From NCBI RefSeq assembly GCF_046524175.1, contig NZ_JBEFZF010000002.1:682001-746000 (forward strand): a stretch of DNA of 64,000 bases, read 5' to 3'. The translations under genes and the position numbers were made by a program. The DNA comes from Spongiivirga sp046524175. GTDB taxonomy: Bacteria; Bacteroidota; Bacteroidia; Flavobacteriales; Flavobacteriaceae. Each line of letters opens with the position of its first letter. Position 1 is the stretch's first letter. Positions 52,337-62,900 of the stretch are shown in pieces. The notes beneath the pieces are model-generated. The model was not told the DNA's origin and made no database searches. It worked only from the letters and a program-made list of their open reading frames with translations.

Positions 52337-52942
52337 TCATTTTTCCTTTACGGCTTCTTTGAGCCATTCAGGAATTTTGGTTTTTTTATCCAGTTCATCA
52401 GTAGGTTTTGGTGCTATATGATAGGTTATAGAACTGCTTCCATGAACATCTCCATGCGGTACATTTTGATGACATGACCAACATTTTCTTGTTGTTCGGT
52501 TCTCGATATGATCGTCTAAATAAGCCGTTAGCTTACTATCCGTCACCTGGCCAACATGACAACGAATACAATTTTGCTGTACTACTGCTTCTGAATCTTC
52601 TTTTATTCGAATCACCTGTGGTTCATTGCGGGCGGTAAAAACGGAAGCATGATATAATCCATCTTTAGCTTTGAAGTAATATTTTTTTGCCACATTGTCT
52701 TGCGGTACATGGCAATCGTTACAACTCGCAACCTTATGGTGTGAGCTATTGGACCAGCTTTTATAAACTGAGGTCATCACGTGGCAGTTAATACATGCTT
52801 GAGGGTCGTCAGATAAATATGATACTACCTCAGCTTCTTTAGCGACAAACAGACCTAAACCCAAAAACGCACCTAGCATCAATACAGCTATGGATCGCCA
52901 ATTTGATCCCTTTTTTGGTAGAAAACGATCCTTTATTGTCAT
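52337..52942 (-). CDS. nrfH: Cytochrome c nitrite reductase, small quinol-oxidising subunit
   Basis: 201 residues of the NapC/NirT family: one membrane helix (about 17-35) and four heme sites, C50xxCH54, C74xxCH78, C125xxCH129 and C154xxCH158. It takes electrons from menaquinol and passes them to NrfA. It lies between the barrel gene and nrfA, the order expected for a NrfH/NrfA respiratory complex. Confidence 0.96.
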   Translation of the reverse strand: MTIKDRFLPKKGSNWRSIAVLMLGAFLGLGLFVAKEAEVVSYLSDDPQACINCHVMTSVYKSWSNSSHHKVASCNDCHVPQDNVAKKYYFKAKDGLYHASVFTARNEPQVIRIKEDSEAVVQQNCIRCHVGQVTDSKLTAYLDDHIENRTTRKCWSCHQNVPHGDVHGSSSITYHIAPKPTDELDKKTKIPEWLKEAVKEK

Positions 52943-53016
52943 TTGATTTTGAGTTAGTTAGGTTGTTCAATTTAGTGAAAAATCGATATATAAACGATTA
53001 ATCAATCCTTGGTTTA

Positions 53017-54291
53017 TCAATTATTTGCAGAATTAAACAGTGTAGGTCGAATAAGTAGTTGCGCCCAAGCCCAATTATTAGTGTTGTCATTTGGTCGCCC
53101 TCCCTTTATTAAGCTCATACTTTCACCCGCGAACATATGTGAGTATCCCAGATTTAAAACTACATTTTTGATGAGCTCCTTTTGGGTAAAAACAATGTCA
53201 ATTTCAGTTCCTAAATAGCTATCAGCGTCATTAGCCAATTCTGCATTAGATAGAAAATAATGCCCCTTTATAAGCAATGTTGAACGCTCTCCAGTTTTAA
53301 ATACTGCTTTTGCGTAAATATCATTTAATCCAACATTATTTGCGTGATTTCCTACATAGAAATAGTCCATAAATCCATTAAACTTATGGTTGGTTCCATA
53401 AAGAGGGAAGAACGAATTGTTATCACCTGTGCTGCCTTGATCTGTACCGCTCAAAATTTCAAACCCTAGACCATACACTGTTTTTGATGGTTTGTAAATG
53501 GCTTCTAATGATAGGTCATAGGCACTTAAATCTGCAGTCGCTGTAGCTTTACCAAATTGGTAGTAGGCAAAACCATTCATTTTTAACGAGCCTAAGGGGA
53601 AACTAAAAAAACCACCGGTCGTTTGTCTATAAAAAGTGCCGTCAGCAATGTCATTATTAACCCCGGTGAATTTTTGAAAGCCCGTATTTAAAAACAGAAA
53701 ACTAGCCGATGATTTTTCCCATTGCTTTTTTAAATATGCGTATTGCATCGCTTTGTAGGTGAAAAACCCAGTGATATTGAATGCAGTGCCTTCATTTTGG
53801 GTTGCGGTTTGCTGGCTGAATGCAAATCCGAAATGAGCTTTAAACCCCTCTTTTTCAAATTTTACCAATGTGGCATCATGAAATCTACCCTGCATTGCCC
53901 AGTCGAGACCACCAAAAATACGCTCATCATCATAGGAAATAACCTGTCGCCCCAACTTGGTAGACCAATGCGCATCTAATCGTAACTCTGCCCAAGCTTG
54001 AAATAGGGAAAATGAATCATTACCATCAACAGGAAGTATTTGTCTGGTATCTCCCCAGGTGCTTACATCTTGTACGGCAACCATTAATGAAAGGTTATCT
54101 AAAGCGTAATTAATATTAAGTCTTGATCGTTGCGTTACGAACGCTGCAGGGTCGGCATTGTCTGGAAATAGATTGCCGAAACCATGGCGATATTCAAAGC
54201 GAGGTCGAATATCTGCGTCAATTTTTAATTGAGAAAAACAATGGTTAGAAATAAATAGGATAAAAAACAGAAGAGGTAATCGATTTTTCAT
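53017..54291 (-). CDS. Outer-membrane barrel of the nrf operon (alginate-export-like)
   Basis: 424 residues. Signal peptide (LPLLFFILFISNHCFS), then repeated amphipathic strands with the alginate-export family flavour (IDADIRPRFEYRHGF, TQRSRLNINYALDNLSLMVAVQDV, GRQVISYDDERIFGGLDWAMQGR). It is the first gene of the nrf transcript, 74 bases before nrfH. A porin for nitrite or ammonium exchange is a reasonable inference; alginate export is only the family name. Confidence 0.8.
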   Translation of the reverse strand: MKNRLPLLFFILFISNHCFSQLKIDADIRPRFEYRHGFGNLFPDNADPAAFVTQRSRLNINYALDNLSLMVAVQDVSTWGDTRQILPVDGNDSFSLFQAWAELRLDAHWSTKLGRQVISYDDERIFGGLDWAMQGRFHDATLVKFEKEGFKAHFGFAFSQQTATQNEGTAFNITGFFTYKAMQYAYLKKQWEKSSASFLFLNTGFQKFTGVNNDIADGTFYRQTTGGFFSFPLGSLKMNGFAYYQFGKATATADLSAYDLSLEAIYKPSKTVYGLGFEILSGTDQGSTGDNNSFFPLYGTNHKFNGFMDYFYVGNHANNVGLNDIYAKAVFKTGERSTLLIKGHYFLSNAELANDADSYLGTEIDIVFTQKELIKNVVLNLGYSHMFAGESMSLIKGGRPNDNTNNWAWAQLLIRPTLFNSANN

Positions 54292-54340
54292 AATGAAGGA
54301 TTAACCTTTCAAATTTCGTAAACGAATACGCTCTATTTAA

Positions 54341-54352
54341 TGACAATTGTCA
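54341..54352. promoter_or_regulatory. FNR/HcpR-type operator of the nrf operon
   Basis: TGACAATTGTCA, a perfect palindrome with the core TGAC-N4-GTCA of HcpR-like CRP/FNR regulators. It lies 50 bases before the start of the barrel gene. A -7-like element GAAATTTG on the minus strand (54317-54310) would place the transcription start near 54304, about 42 bases from the site centre, the normal position for an activator. Confidence 0.55.
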
Positions 54353-54404
54353 GCTTTTTAAAAAACATAAAAGCCTGAAGATCAATTAAATAAAAAAGTG
54401 AAAT

Positions 54405-55262
54405 TTAATTTAGCTTAAAAGAATATAGGTTTTGACCTCCAAGTTGATATTGTTCATCAGAAATCAAAAGTGTAGTCTCATCTAAAAAGCAAATAGCTTC
54501 TTTTTGTGAAAAATGGTCTAAAGAGATGGTCTGTAGATTGGTTGAACCGATGTTTTTTTCATCAAAAGAATCGATGACCCATATTTTGTTATACCCCAGT
54601 AGTACAACTTTTTTCGTATCGGTATGAATGGCCGCAGAGGTGATTTGACACTGTTTGGATTGTTCACATGTTTTAATCCTACCTAGAAGCTCTGCTTTGT
54701 ACTCTCCGGCTTTAGCCGGTACCCTATAAACCAATGACGTTCCATCAAAATGTTTTTTGGAAGTTCGGTTTCTTGTAAATAGGTATAACTGCCCATCTAA
54801 ATAGAAAAATGCTTCCACATCATAAAGAAAGTCTTTTGCTTTAGGTGGGAATTTCTTTTGCTCAGGAAAGCTAAATTTAATTTCTTCCGCTTCTAGGTTC
54901 GTTTTTTTATTGTTCTCGGGATTCGGAACAATATAAATTGACAATTTTTTACGTTTATTACTGTTATTGCCAAAATCACCAATATATATGGAGCCATTTT
55001 CATCTGAAGTTAAATCTTCCCAATCGGTATTTTTGGCGCCTTTTATATTTATGTCCCTTTGAATTTTACCGTCAGCATCAATTCCGTATAAATGATCTTT
55101 ATTACCAGAATCGGCAATAAACCAATACAAACCATCTGTGTTGAGCAATGCAATACCTGAATTTTCTTTAAGATCGTCAGGTAATTTGGTGATATATTGC
55201 AGTTGACCGAAGTCTTGTTGACAGCTAGATAAGCATACGAATAATAAACAAATCAATCTCAT
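54405..55262 (-). CDS. Predicted beta-propeller lipoprotein
   Basis: 285 residues. Signal peptide with lipobox LSSC (Cys14), then repeating blade-like units (NSGIALLNTDGLYWFIADSGN, WEDLTSDENGSIYIGDFGNN, YDVEAFFYLDGQLYLFTRNR, AICFLDETTLLISDEQ) similar to SdiA-regulated or esterase-like propellers. Function unknown. It begins 18 bases after the haloperoxidase gene ends on the same strand and ends the operon. Confidence 0.75.
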   Translation of the reverse strand: MRLICLLFVCLSSCQQDFGQLQYITKLPDDLKENSGIALLNTDGLYWFIADSGNKDHLYGIDADGKIQRDINIKGAKNTDWEDLTSDENGSIYIGDFGNNSNKRKKLSIYIVPNPENNKKTNLEAEEIKFSFPEQKKFPPKAKDFLYDVEAFFYLDGQLYLFTRNRTSKKHFDGTSLVYRVPAKAGEYKAELLGRIKTCEQSKQCQITSAAIHTDTKKVVLLGYNKIWVIDSFDEKNIGSTNLQTISLDHFSQKEAICFLDETTLLISDEQYQLGGQNLYSFKLN

Positions 55263-55280
55263 GCATCATATTTGTTTGGG

Positions 55281-56648
55281 TTATTCAATGGCCGTCACCT
55301 TTGGTGCCTCTTTTTTGGTTTGGAGATTATCAACTATGAATTCTCCGACTTTTTGTCCTTGATTAACACCTTCTTCGATTGCCATCATATAATGTATACC
55401 TCCATACAATCTAGAGATAGCCGCTTCTTCTGAAGCTTGAATGAATGATTTAAAACTACGCGCGGGCAAACCATATTCTAATTCTGTCGTATCAAGAAAT
55501 TCAAAATTATCACCATATAAATCGGTTAAAGTGATTGCGGCAGCTCTTGAAATTACCGAATGCCCACTAGTATATTCCGGGAATGGGGGTGTTTGTAGTA
55601 AAGGCACCCATTCTTCATCTATATGTTGATTTATCAGGGTCTCCGGCCTTACTACAAGACTTCTCCATTTCTCATCCCAACAACTAATAAAGGCATCGTA
55701 TAGTGCAATTGAAACATTTGTATATGCATTTACGGTCTCGGCAAAATCACTATTTGACTTTGTAGCGGCAATTTTTGTAATTCCTATCCAATGTCCTCCG
55801 GGTGTTATTTTTTTCGTTGCAAACATGGCATGACCTCTATGATGAGAAACATATGGATTACAGTCCCAGAAACTAGCGATCGCCTTTTCTTCTTCATTTC
55901 GGCCTGAGCCTTTTTCAAAAACTTCTAGAAGTTGCTTTTTAAATTCACTGTCGTCAGTCAAGTCAAATGCTAACGGCGGTTTTGGTGGAAACTGTCCTGC
56001 AGAATCTAATACTAAAGTCCTCATCACATTCCAATGCGGTTCAATACCATCCATGTAATCGGGAGGTGTTGGTTTCCAAAATTTATCTTCTTCTAATATG
56101 GTATACTTAGGATACGTTCTTGTTTGTTTATACATATCCTTATCCGCCCATTCTAGAATATGATTTTTAACAATTTCCCCATACTCTTTTGAGGCAACAA
56201 GTACTTTATTGGGAAGTCCTGCTTTGGTCAAACTGTCATACATGTTGTTTTGATAGGCCGTCATTTTATCTTCTGAAAAAATAAGATCTTTACCTACCTC
56301 AGTAAACGCATGAAGTGCAGCCAGGTTAAAGTTTACATTTTCGTCGGTTGGATCAGGAATGGCTTTCAATTCATTAATTTGCTGTTCAATCGGGTTAAAT
56401 AATTCTGTATTACCTTTTTGAACAACAGTATACGCTGCTACACTAGGATACATGTAAACCCTAGAAGCAACGGGAGGGGAAAAAATGTCATAAACAATTA
56501 CGTCTGTTAGCTTCTTCATAGAATTATGAAAAAGTTGCGGGTTGTTTAGTATTTCTTTATATGCAGTATTTTCTTTACAACCTGTGTTTATAAAAACAAG
56601 TAGTAAAGATGGTACGATCCATTTTTTATAAATCTTAATAATCTTCAT
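55281..56648 (-). CDS. Vanadium haloperoxidase family lipoprotein
   Basis: 455 residues. Signal with lipobox NTGC (Cys24). Vanadate/phosphate site: K327-X6-R334-P335, S361-G362-H363 in PEYTSGHSV, and S412-R413 with H419 in SRLYGGIHY. These match vanadium-dependent haloperoxidases and related PAP2 acid phosphatases. The Asp that follows the last His by four residues in many members is Ala423 here. Haloperoxidase or phosphatase activity is undecided. Between the VCBS proteins and a propeller lipoprotein. Confidence 0.88.
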   Translation of the reverse strand: MKIIKIYKKWIVPSLLLVFINTGCKENTAYKEILNNPQLFHNSMKKLTDVIVYDIFSPPVASRVYMYPSVAAYTVVQKGNTELFNPIEQQINELKAIPDPTDENVNFNLAALHAFTEVGKDLIFSEDKMTAYQNNMYDSLTKAGLPNKVLVASKEYGEIVKNHILEWADKDMYKQTRTYPKYTILEEDKFWKPTPPDYMDGIEPHWNVMRTLVLDSAGQFPPKPPLAFDLTDDSEFKKQLLEVFEKGSGRNEEEKAIASFWDCNPYVSHHRGHAMFATKKITPGGHWIGITKIAATKSNSDFAETVNAYTNVSIALYDAFISCWDEKWRSLVVRPETLINQHIDEEWVPLLQTPPFPEYTSGHSVISRAAAITLTDLYGDNFEFLDTTELEYGLPARSFKSFIQASEEAAISRLYGGIHYMMAIEEGVNQGQKVGEFIVDNLQTKKEAPKVTAIE

Positions 56649-56705
56649 TTTAACACATTTAGGAGAACCCTGTTCATTTTATGATCAAGAACTTAGTAAG
56701 TTACT

Positions 56706-59700
56706 TTAAGGTAATTCAAAGGTATAGGATTTGTCATTATTTACAATTACCAAATATCTTTGATTACCTATTTTAACAATTTTTCTGGAGTTGATATTTG
56801 CTGGTATTGGTAGTTTATGATGAGCACTGAAAGAATTTGAGTTATTATAGTTATAAAAGACGCCACCAGCGTTAGAATTATTATTGCCCAGTTCTGTTAC
56901 ATATCTATTATTATTACCAACATAAATAAGTTTTAAGGTACCTTTTTCTTCAGGCACTACAATGATATCTTCAATGCTACTCATTTGTGCTTCAACAGGC
57001 AATGGCATCGCGTCAAATTTTGTGCTTTTATTATAGAAAACCATCGAACGCAATTCTTTTATATATCTAGTTTCTAGAATTTCATTTTCTTTTTTTCCTG
57101 TCAGATCCTCAATAGTGTTCACTTTTGAAAAATCCGAATAACTTGTAAATTTCTTCTTAATAAAAGGCATTTGACTTGCCAATTTATCTTTTGAAGCGAA
57201 GGGCACATAAGTGCCGTTAAGATCATAGAATATGATAGGGTCTGGTTGTTCATTATTATCGAAGTCATCGATATATAGTTTTACAGGTTTTTCTTTTGAT
57301 GCTTTCCACTTCATATTTAAACCTGCATTGCCGGCAATAATATCAACTTTTCCGTCGGAATCGATATCAGCTATTTCAATAGTATTCCACATTCCATTGG
57401 TATCTCCCAAACCTAGTTCGGCGGTTTTATTGATAAATGTATCATCTCCATTGTTTATTAAAATCGTTACGGGCATCCAATCTCCAACGAGAATTAAGTC
57501 TATTAGAGAATCTCCATTAACATCTGCCCATTCACTATCTGTGATCATGCCGAAACGCTCTTTTTTCAGAATCTCAAAGCTGTTTTTACCCGTATTCTTT
57601 AAAATAAAACTGTATGGTGATAAGCCATACCCTCCGGGCATAGACCTACTGCCTATAAAAAGGTCATCAAAACCATCATTATTAAAGTCACCTACCGAAA
57701 TGCTCCCGCCATTTGTGGCTGGTAGGATAGATTTCAGTTTTTTAAAATTCCCAGTACCGTCATTAATGTATACCTTATCCTGAAGGCTAAAATCTCCCTC
57801 AACTTTATCGTTCCCTCCACTTATTACATAAATATCTAAGTCGCCATCATTATCAAAATCAAATGAAGCTGCGTCCACATCTTCTGAAAACTGATCAATA
57901 GCAAACTGGCTTTTATTTATCCTAACGTAGTTGCCATTGTCATTGATATATAATTGTGCTATCTGATTTTTACTGTTGCCAATAAATAGATCGCTTACCC
58001 CATCGCCATTAAAATCATCGTGAACAACTGCTGGTCCTTCCATTGATAATTTTTCAGGAATTAGCGCTTCCTGTTCATAGTCTAGATAGTTATTCTCGAG
58101 ATGGGTAAAAGGAAAAATCTCATAACTTAAATCCTTATTAGATTTTTGGTCACTGGATTTTAAATTGGTAGTACGAGTAATGAGATTTTCCTGATTTACG
58201 GGTACATTTTTTTCAGTTTGTAATTTTCCATCAGGCCAGAAAATTTTTATGGAATCAATCTTAGTGTATGAGCCAAGTCCGAAATGTATTTTATGCGTTG
58301 AAGATGACTGAAACCCTCTGGATCCGGTTAATTCCTTGACAAATTTACCTCCACCGGTGTACACTTTGATTTTGGTACCCAAAACATTAAAGTATTCCTC
58401 GTTACCTTTTAAAGAAAAAGAAACGAAATTACGTTTACTAGAGTGCGAACGATTTTCAAGTATACTAGCAGTTTGATTTATATTGTTCACTGCGATGTCA
58501 ATATCACCATCATTATCCAAATCAGCAATGGCGGCACCGTTCGAGTATGATGGTTTTAAACCTGCGTTTTCTGAAAGTTTGGTAAATTGTAATCTGCCAT
58601 TATTTTTAAAAATCGCGTTTGCAATGCTTAAGGTTGGCATTTGGTCAATGAGCTCTTTTTCAATTTCATCGAGTTTTGTCTGATCATACGATGCAAAGTT
58701 TACACTACTCAAATAATTGATGTAATCAAGATCATTTGGGCGTTTATAAATGCCTGTTGTCACAAAAATATCGTTGATACCATCATTGTCATAATCTTCT
58801 ATTAGGGCAGACCAACTCCAGTCTGAAGCATGCGTGTTGGTAAGCAACGCTACATCAGAGAAATTGGAATCACCCCCAAGTTGCATATGATTGCGAGCAT
58901 ATTGGGTTTGAAATCCAAAATTTTCTTTTATTTGACTGACTTTGTCGGTATCTTCTCCACCTGACTTTAAGAATATTTCAGCATCATCAGGCATCATGTC
59001 CAAGGTGAAGATATCCGTCTTAAGATCTTCATTGAGGTCACCCGTATCGACACCCATTGTGAATCGGGATGTGCTGTTTAATAATTTCTCACTTTCTTCT
59101 TTAAAAGTTTTATCCCCTTGGTTGATATATAAGTAGTCATTTTCGTGAAAATCATTGCCTACATATATATCCACAAGACCATCGTTATCAATATCGGATG
59201 TTATTAGTGCCAATCCATACCCTAATGCACTGCTATATATTCCGGCACTGTCAGTAACATCCACAAAACCTTTGATTTTCTTTTCCAGTTGGTTTTCATA
59301 AAGAATATCTCCAGAGAGACTATCTTTCTGTTTCCGCTTTTTAATATTGCCATAGCTTCTGGGAGTGTGAATAGAGTGATTCATTAAATACATATCTAGA
59401 TCCCCATCTTGATCATAATCAAAAAACGAAGCTTGTGTCGAAAATCCAGAAAAGTCAAGCCCATACTCTTTTGCACTTTCTGTAAATGTGGTATCTCCGT
59501 TGTTTAAATACAATTGGTTTACACTTTTCAAACTTTTATAATTTCCCACTTTGCTAACATAGATATCTAAATATCCATCATTGTTAACATCGGCCATGGT
59601 TACTCCACTTGACCATGTCGAATCTATTTTGATCCCTGCATTTTCAGTAATATCTTCAAATGTTAAATTGCCTTTGTTTAAGTACAGTTTATCAGGCTTT

Positions 59701-59981
59701 TGATTTGCAGTAAAGTAAATGTCCTCAAGCCCATCGTTGTTGATATCCCCAATGGCAACACCACCTCCGTTATAGTAGTACAGGTATTCAATAATGTTTA
59801 GGTCGCTTTTATGATAAAGATCATTTGAAAACAAGACTCCACTGGAATCTGGATTTACTTCATTAAAATAAATAGGAGACTTTGAACTAGTCTCGTTTTC
59901 TTTCACCTGTTCTTTAGAACAACCTAATACTAATAAAGTTGTAAAAAAAGATACGATCAATTTGAAATTGAAATGATTCAT
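56706..59981 (-). CDS. VCBS/FG-GAP repeat lipoprotein with ASPIC-UnbV domain (paralogue 2)
   Basis: About 1091 residues from the ATG at 59981 (MNHFNFKLIV); an upstream in-frame ATG at 60032 lacks a good signal peptide. Lipobox LGC (Cys21). At least eleven calcium-binding FG-GAP/VCBS units of the form DxNNDGxxDIYV/FxGN spread over the chain, and an ASPIC-UnbV domain around residue 510-600 (FVSFSLKGNEEYFNVLG...GFQSSSTHKIHFGLG). It is an envelope or secreted repeat protein, paralogous to the neighbour at 59989 (seven-base gap). Confidence 0.88.
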   Translation of the reverse strand: MNHFNFKLIVSFFTTLLVLGCSKEQVKENETSSKSPIYFNEVNPDSSGVLFSNDLYHKSDLNIIEYLYYYNGGGVAIGDINNDGLEDIYFTANQKPDKLYLNKGNLTFEDITENAGIKIDSTWSSGVTMADVNNDGYLDIYVSKVGNYKSLKSVNQLYLNNGDTTFTESAKEYGLDFSGFSTQASFFDYDQDGDLDMYLMNHSIHTPRSYGNIKKRKQKDSLSGDILYENQLEKKIKGFVDVTDSAGIYSSALGYGLALITSDIDNDGLVDIYVGNDFHENDYLYINQGDKTFKEESEKLLNSTSRFTMGVDTGDLNEDLKTDIFTLDMMPDDAEIFLKSGGEDTDKVSQIKENFGFQTQYARNHMQLGGDSNFSDVALLTNTHASDWSWSALIEDYDNDGINDIFVTTGIYKRPNDLDYINYLSSVNFASYDQTKLDEIEKELIDQMPTLSIANAIFKNNGRLQFTKLSENAGLKPSYSNGAAIADLDNDGDIDIAVNNINQTASILENRSHSSKRNFVSFSLKGNEEYFNVLGTKIKVYTGGGKFVKELTGSRGFQSSSTHKIHFGLGSYTKIDSIKIFWPDGKLQTEKNVPVNQENLITRTTNLKSSDQKSNKDLSYEIFPFTHLENNYLDYEQEALIPEKLSMEGPAVVHDDFNGDGVSDLFIGNSKNQIAQLYINDNGNYVRINKSQFAIDQFSEDVDAASFDFDNDGDLDIYVISGGNDKVEGDFSLQDKVYINDGTGNFKKLKSILPATNGGSISVGDFNNDGFDDLFIGSRSMPGGYGLSPYSFILKNTGKNSFEILKKERFGMITDSEWADVNGDSLIDLILVGDWMPVTILINNGDDTFINKTAELGLGDTNGMWNTIEIADIDSDGKVDIIAGNAGLNMKWKASKEKPVKLYIDDFDNNEQPDPIIFYDLNGTYVPFASKDKLASQMPFIKKKFTSYSDFSKVNTIEDLTGKKENEILETRYIKELRSMVFYNKSTKFDAMPLPVEAQMSSIEDIIVVPEEKGTLKLIYVGNNNRYVTELGNNNSNAGGVFYNYNNSNSFSAHHKLPIPANINSRKIVKIGNQRYLVIVNNDKSYTFELP

Positions 59982-59988
59982 TGATCTT

Positions 59989-62900
59989 TTAATATTTAAA
60001 TGTGCTAAGGGAATCACTATTTCTTGATACAATTACTTCATTATCTTTTACAATAATGTCTCTAATCTCTCCATCAACAAAGAAGCCTTTACCCGATTGA
60101 TGGTATTGAAATGTCAGATTTCCTTTATTTTCTAAGAAAATACCAAAAGTAGCATCATATCGTCCGACTTCTGGTTTAACATTATAAAGATTACCTCCTA
60201 AAAGTATGTCATTATCACCGTCCTTATCAAAATCTCCACTATTTATTGCATATATGGGTGATAACTGGGCACTTATAGGCAGTTTTATTGCCTCAAACTC
60301 TAAATTACCCTTATTCACCAAAACAATACTTTCAAGAATGTTTGCCTCAATTACTTTAGTAGCTTGGAGTTGTTCTTGAGAAAAAATATCGGTGATTGAG
60401 GCGTTTTTAAACGATTTGTAATCGGGAAATTTCTTTTTCAGTGGTTTGAGTTGATCAATTAAATTATGACGTAGGGCAAAAGGATAATCTTTATCATCAT
60501 CAGCGGTAAAGGTGAGAATAGGATCAGAAAACCCATTTTTATCGAAATCACCGATGTATAATTTTAAAGGTTTTTTCGTACTTGCTCTAAACTGACTGTT
60601 CTGCCCGTGATTACCTAAAATAAAATCCTGATCGCCATCATTATCAATATCGGTTGCATGAATTGTATTCCACCAACCCTTTAGGGTTGAGGTATAATTA
60701 TCTTTCATTCTATTGAATTGACCATTATTGTTAATAAATAGTTCAACTCCCATAAATTCTCCTACGATAATGAGGTCTTTGAGGTTGTCGCCATTGATGT
60801 CTTCAAATAAAGCATCCGTAATCATACCAATATCTTGAAGATCCGGTGCTGCGGAATTTGTTACATCTGTAAAATTTCCATTACCATCATTTTTAAGTAT
60901 AAAGCCAGATCCTGGTAAACCGAATTTAAGTGGAATGGTACGTTGACCAACAAAAATATCTTGGTCTCCATCATTATCAATGTCTGCATTGATGACTGTG
61001 CTACTGCTAACAAAATTTGTTTTTGAAGGTAATTTTTGCTTTGACAGTGTAAAGTTTCCTTTTCCATCATTGAAGTACAATCGATCTAGGAAAGCGGTTG
61101 AATATTGCGAAAATTCCACACCACCACTACACACATATAAATCTTGATCTCCATCATTATCAGCATCAAAGAAAATGCTGGCAGCATCTTCGGAAGACCT
61201 AGATGAATCAAAATCGGAAGTATTTAAAGTTTCGTAGGTACCATTTTTAGAGATCATTATGGTAGGGGTATTGTTTTTAGAGCCGCCTATGTAAAGATCC
61301 TTGGTGCCATCGCCATTGATATCGGCACTGGCCATCTTAGGTCCTTCAGTACTACACATATGATAGAGTAAACGATCACGGTGAAAATCGATAAACTTAT
61401 TTTCTTCGTGTTTGAATGGAAGCGTTTTCTCTTTATTAAAAAGAACAGTAGATTTATCCGCTTTAGAAGCGTTATCTCTTACAAGAGCATCTTTTTCTTC
61501 AACTATGAGTGTTTGGTTTGGAGTTACGTTTTCTAGTAAGGTTTGTTTACCAGAGGGCCAATCAACAACCAATGAAATGTTGTTGGCGTTATTGAGGCCG
61601 AAGTTGGGCCTAGGATCCATGCTCGATTGAAAACCACGAATAGGCTGTTGCTCTAATAATAGTTTTTCATTTTTGGTGATTAGTTTAATTTTAGAGCCAA
61701 CACCATAGGTATTCTTATTTTCTCCTTTTAATACCAGTTTTAGGTAGTTGGTAGAATCCTTATCTCTTGTATTATTTCTATAAACAAAACAAGACATATT
61801 AACATTGTTCACGACAAGATCAAGATCTCCATCATTATCCAAGTCTCCATAAGCTGAGCCATTTGAAAAACCCTTAGTATTGATACCGGTTTTAAAATCT
61901 CTTTCAAATTTTAAACCTCCTTTGTTAATATAAGAGTGATTTGATACCGGATTAGATGGAATGATTTCAATTAATCTTGCATAATCTACCTCATTATTGG
62001 TAACAATAGATTTAATGACTTCCTCATTGGATATGTATTGCAAATAATCTTGGTCCGTCAGATCTCGATATATTCCATTTGCAATAAAAAGATCTTTATT
62101 TCCATTATTATTCATATCAAAAAAAAGCGCACCCCAGCTCCAATCAGAAGCATGTACACCACTCAGTCGGCTTATTTCACTAAATGTGTTGTTAGTGTTA
62201 TTTAATTGGAGGGTATTTCTAGTAAATTGATGATAGTAACCATTTTTAACGTTGTATTGATACTTATTCCAATCCTCAAAAGTGGTGACGCTTTTAAGTC
62301 GCTCATATTCTGATGGTAGCATTTCTGTAATGAAAATATCGTTGTATCCATCGTTATTAACATCTGCTGCGTCAGCTCCCATTGAAGCCCCGCTTGTTGA
62401 TTTCATTTGATTTGTAAGAGACTCGGTGAATGTTCCATTCTGATTATTTATGTATAAATAATCTCTTTCAAAAAAATCATTAGAGACATAAATATCTTCC
62501 CAATTGTCATTATTTACATCCGCTACCGTAACACCTAGTCCAAAACCAATAACACTGCCATAAATCCCAGCTTTTTCGCTTATGTCTATAAACGATCCGT
62601 TAACGTTTTCCATTAGTTTATCACCACCTAAAAGATCTCGCTTGGGCCGTTCATTTCGCTGTAAATTAAAACTACCGATAGCCTGATATGAGTTATTTAA
62701 TAGGTATACATCTAGATCACCATCTTTATCAAAATCAAAAAAAGATGCATGTGTTGAAAATCCCTTATCGTCTAAACCATATTTTGATGCCATTTCGGTA
62801 AAGGTCAAATCTCCATTGTTTATAAACAATTCGTTCTGTTTATTATCTCCTTTCACATCTCCTGAATTACAAACATATATATCAAGGAGACCATCAGCAT

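Noticed and set aside
57232..57783. Plus-strand open frame of 183 codons
   Set aside because: Antisense to the VCBS protein; its composition mirrors the calcium-loop repeats and no start signals or family are seen.
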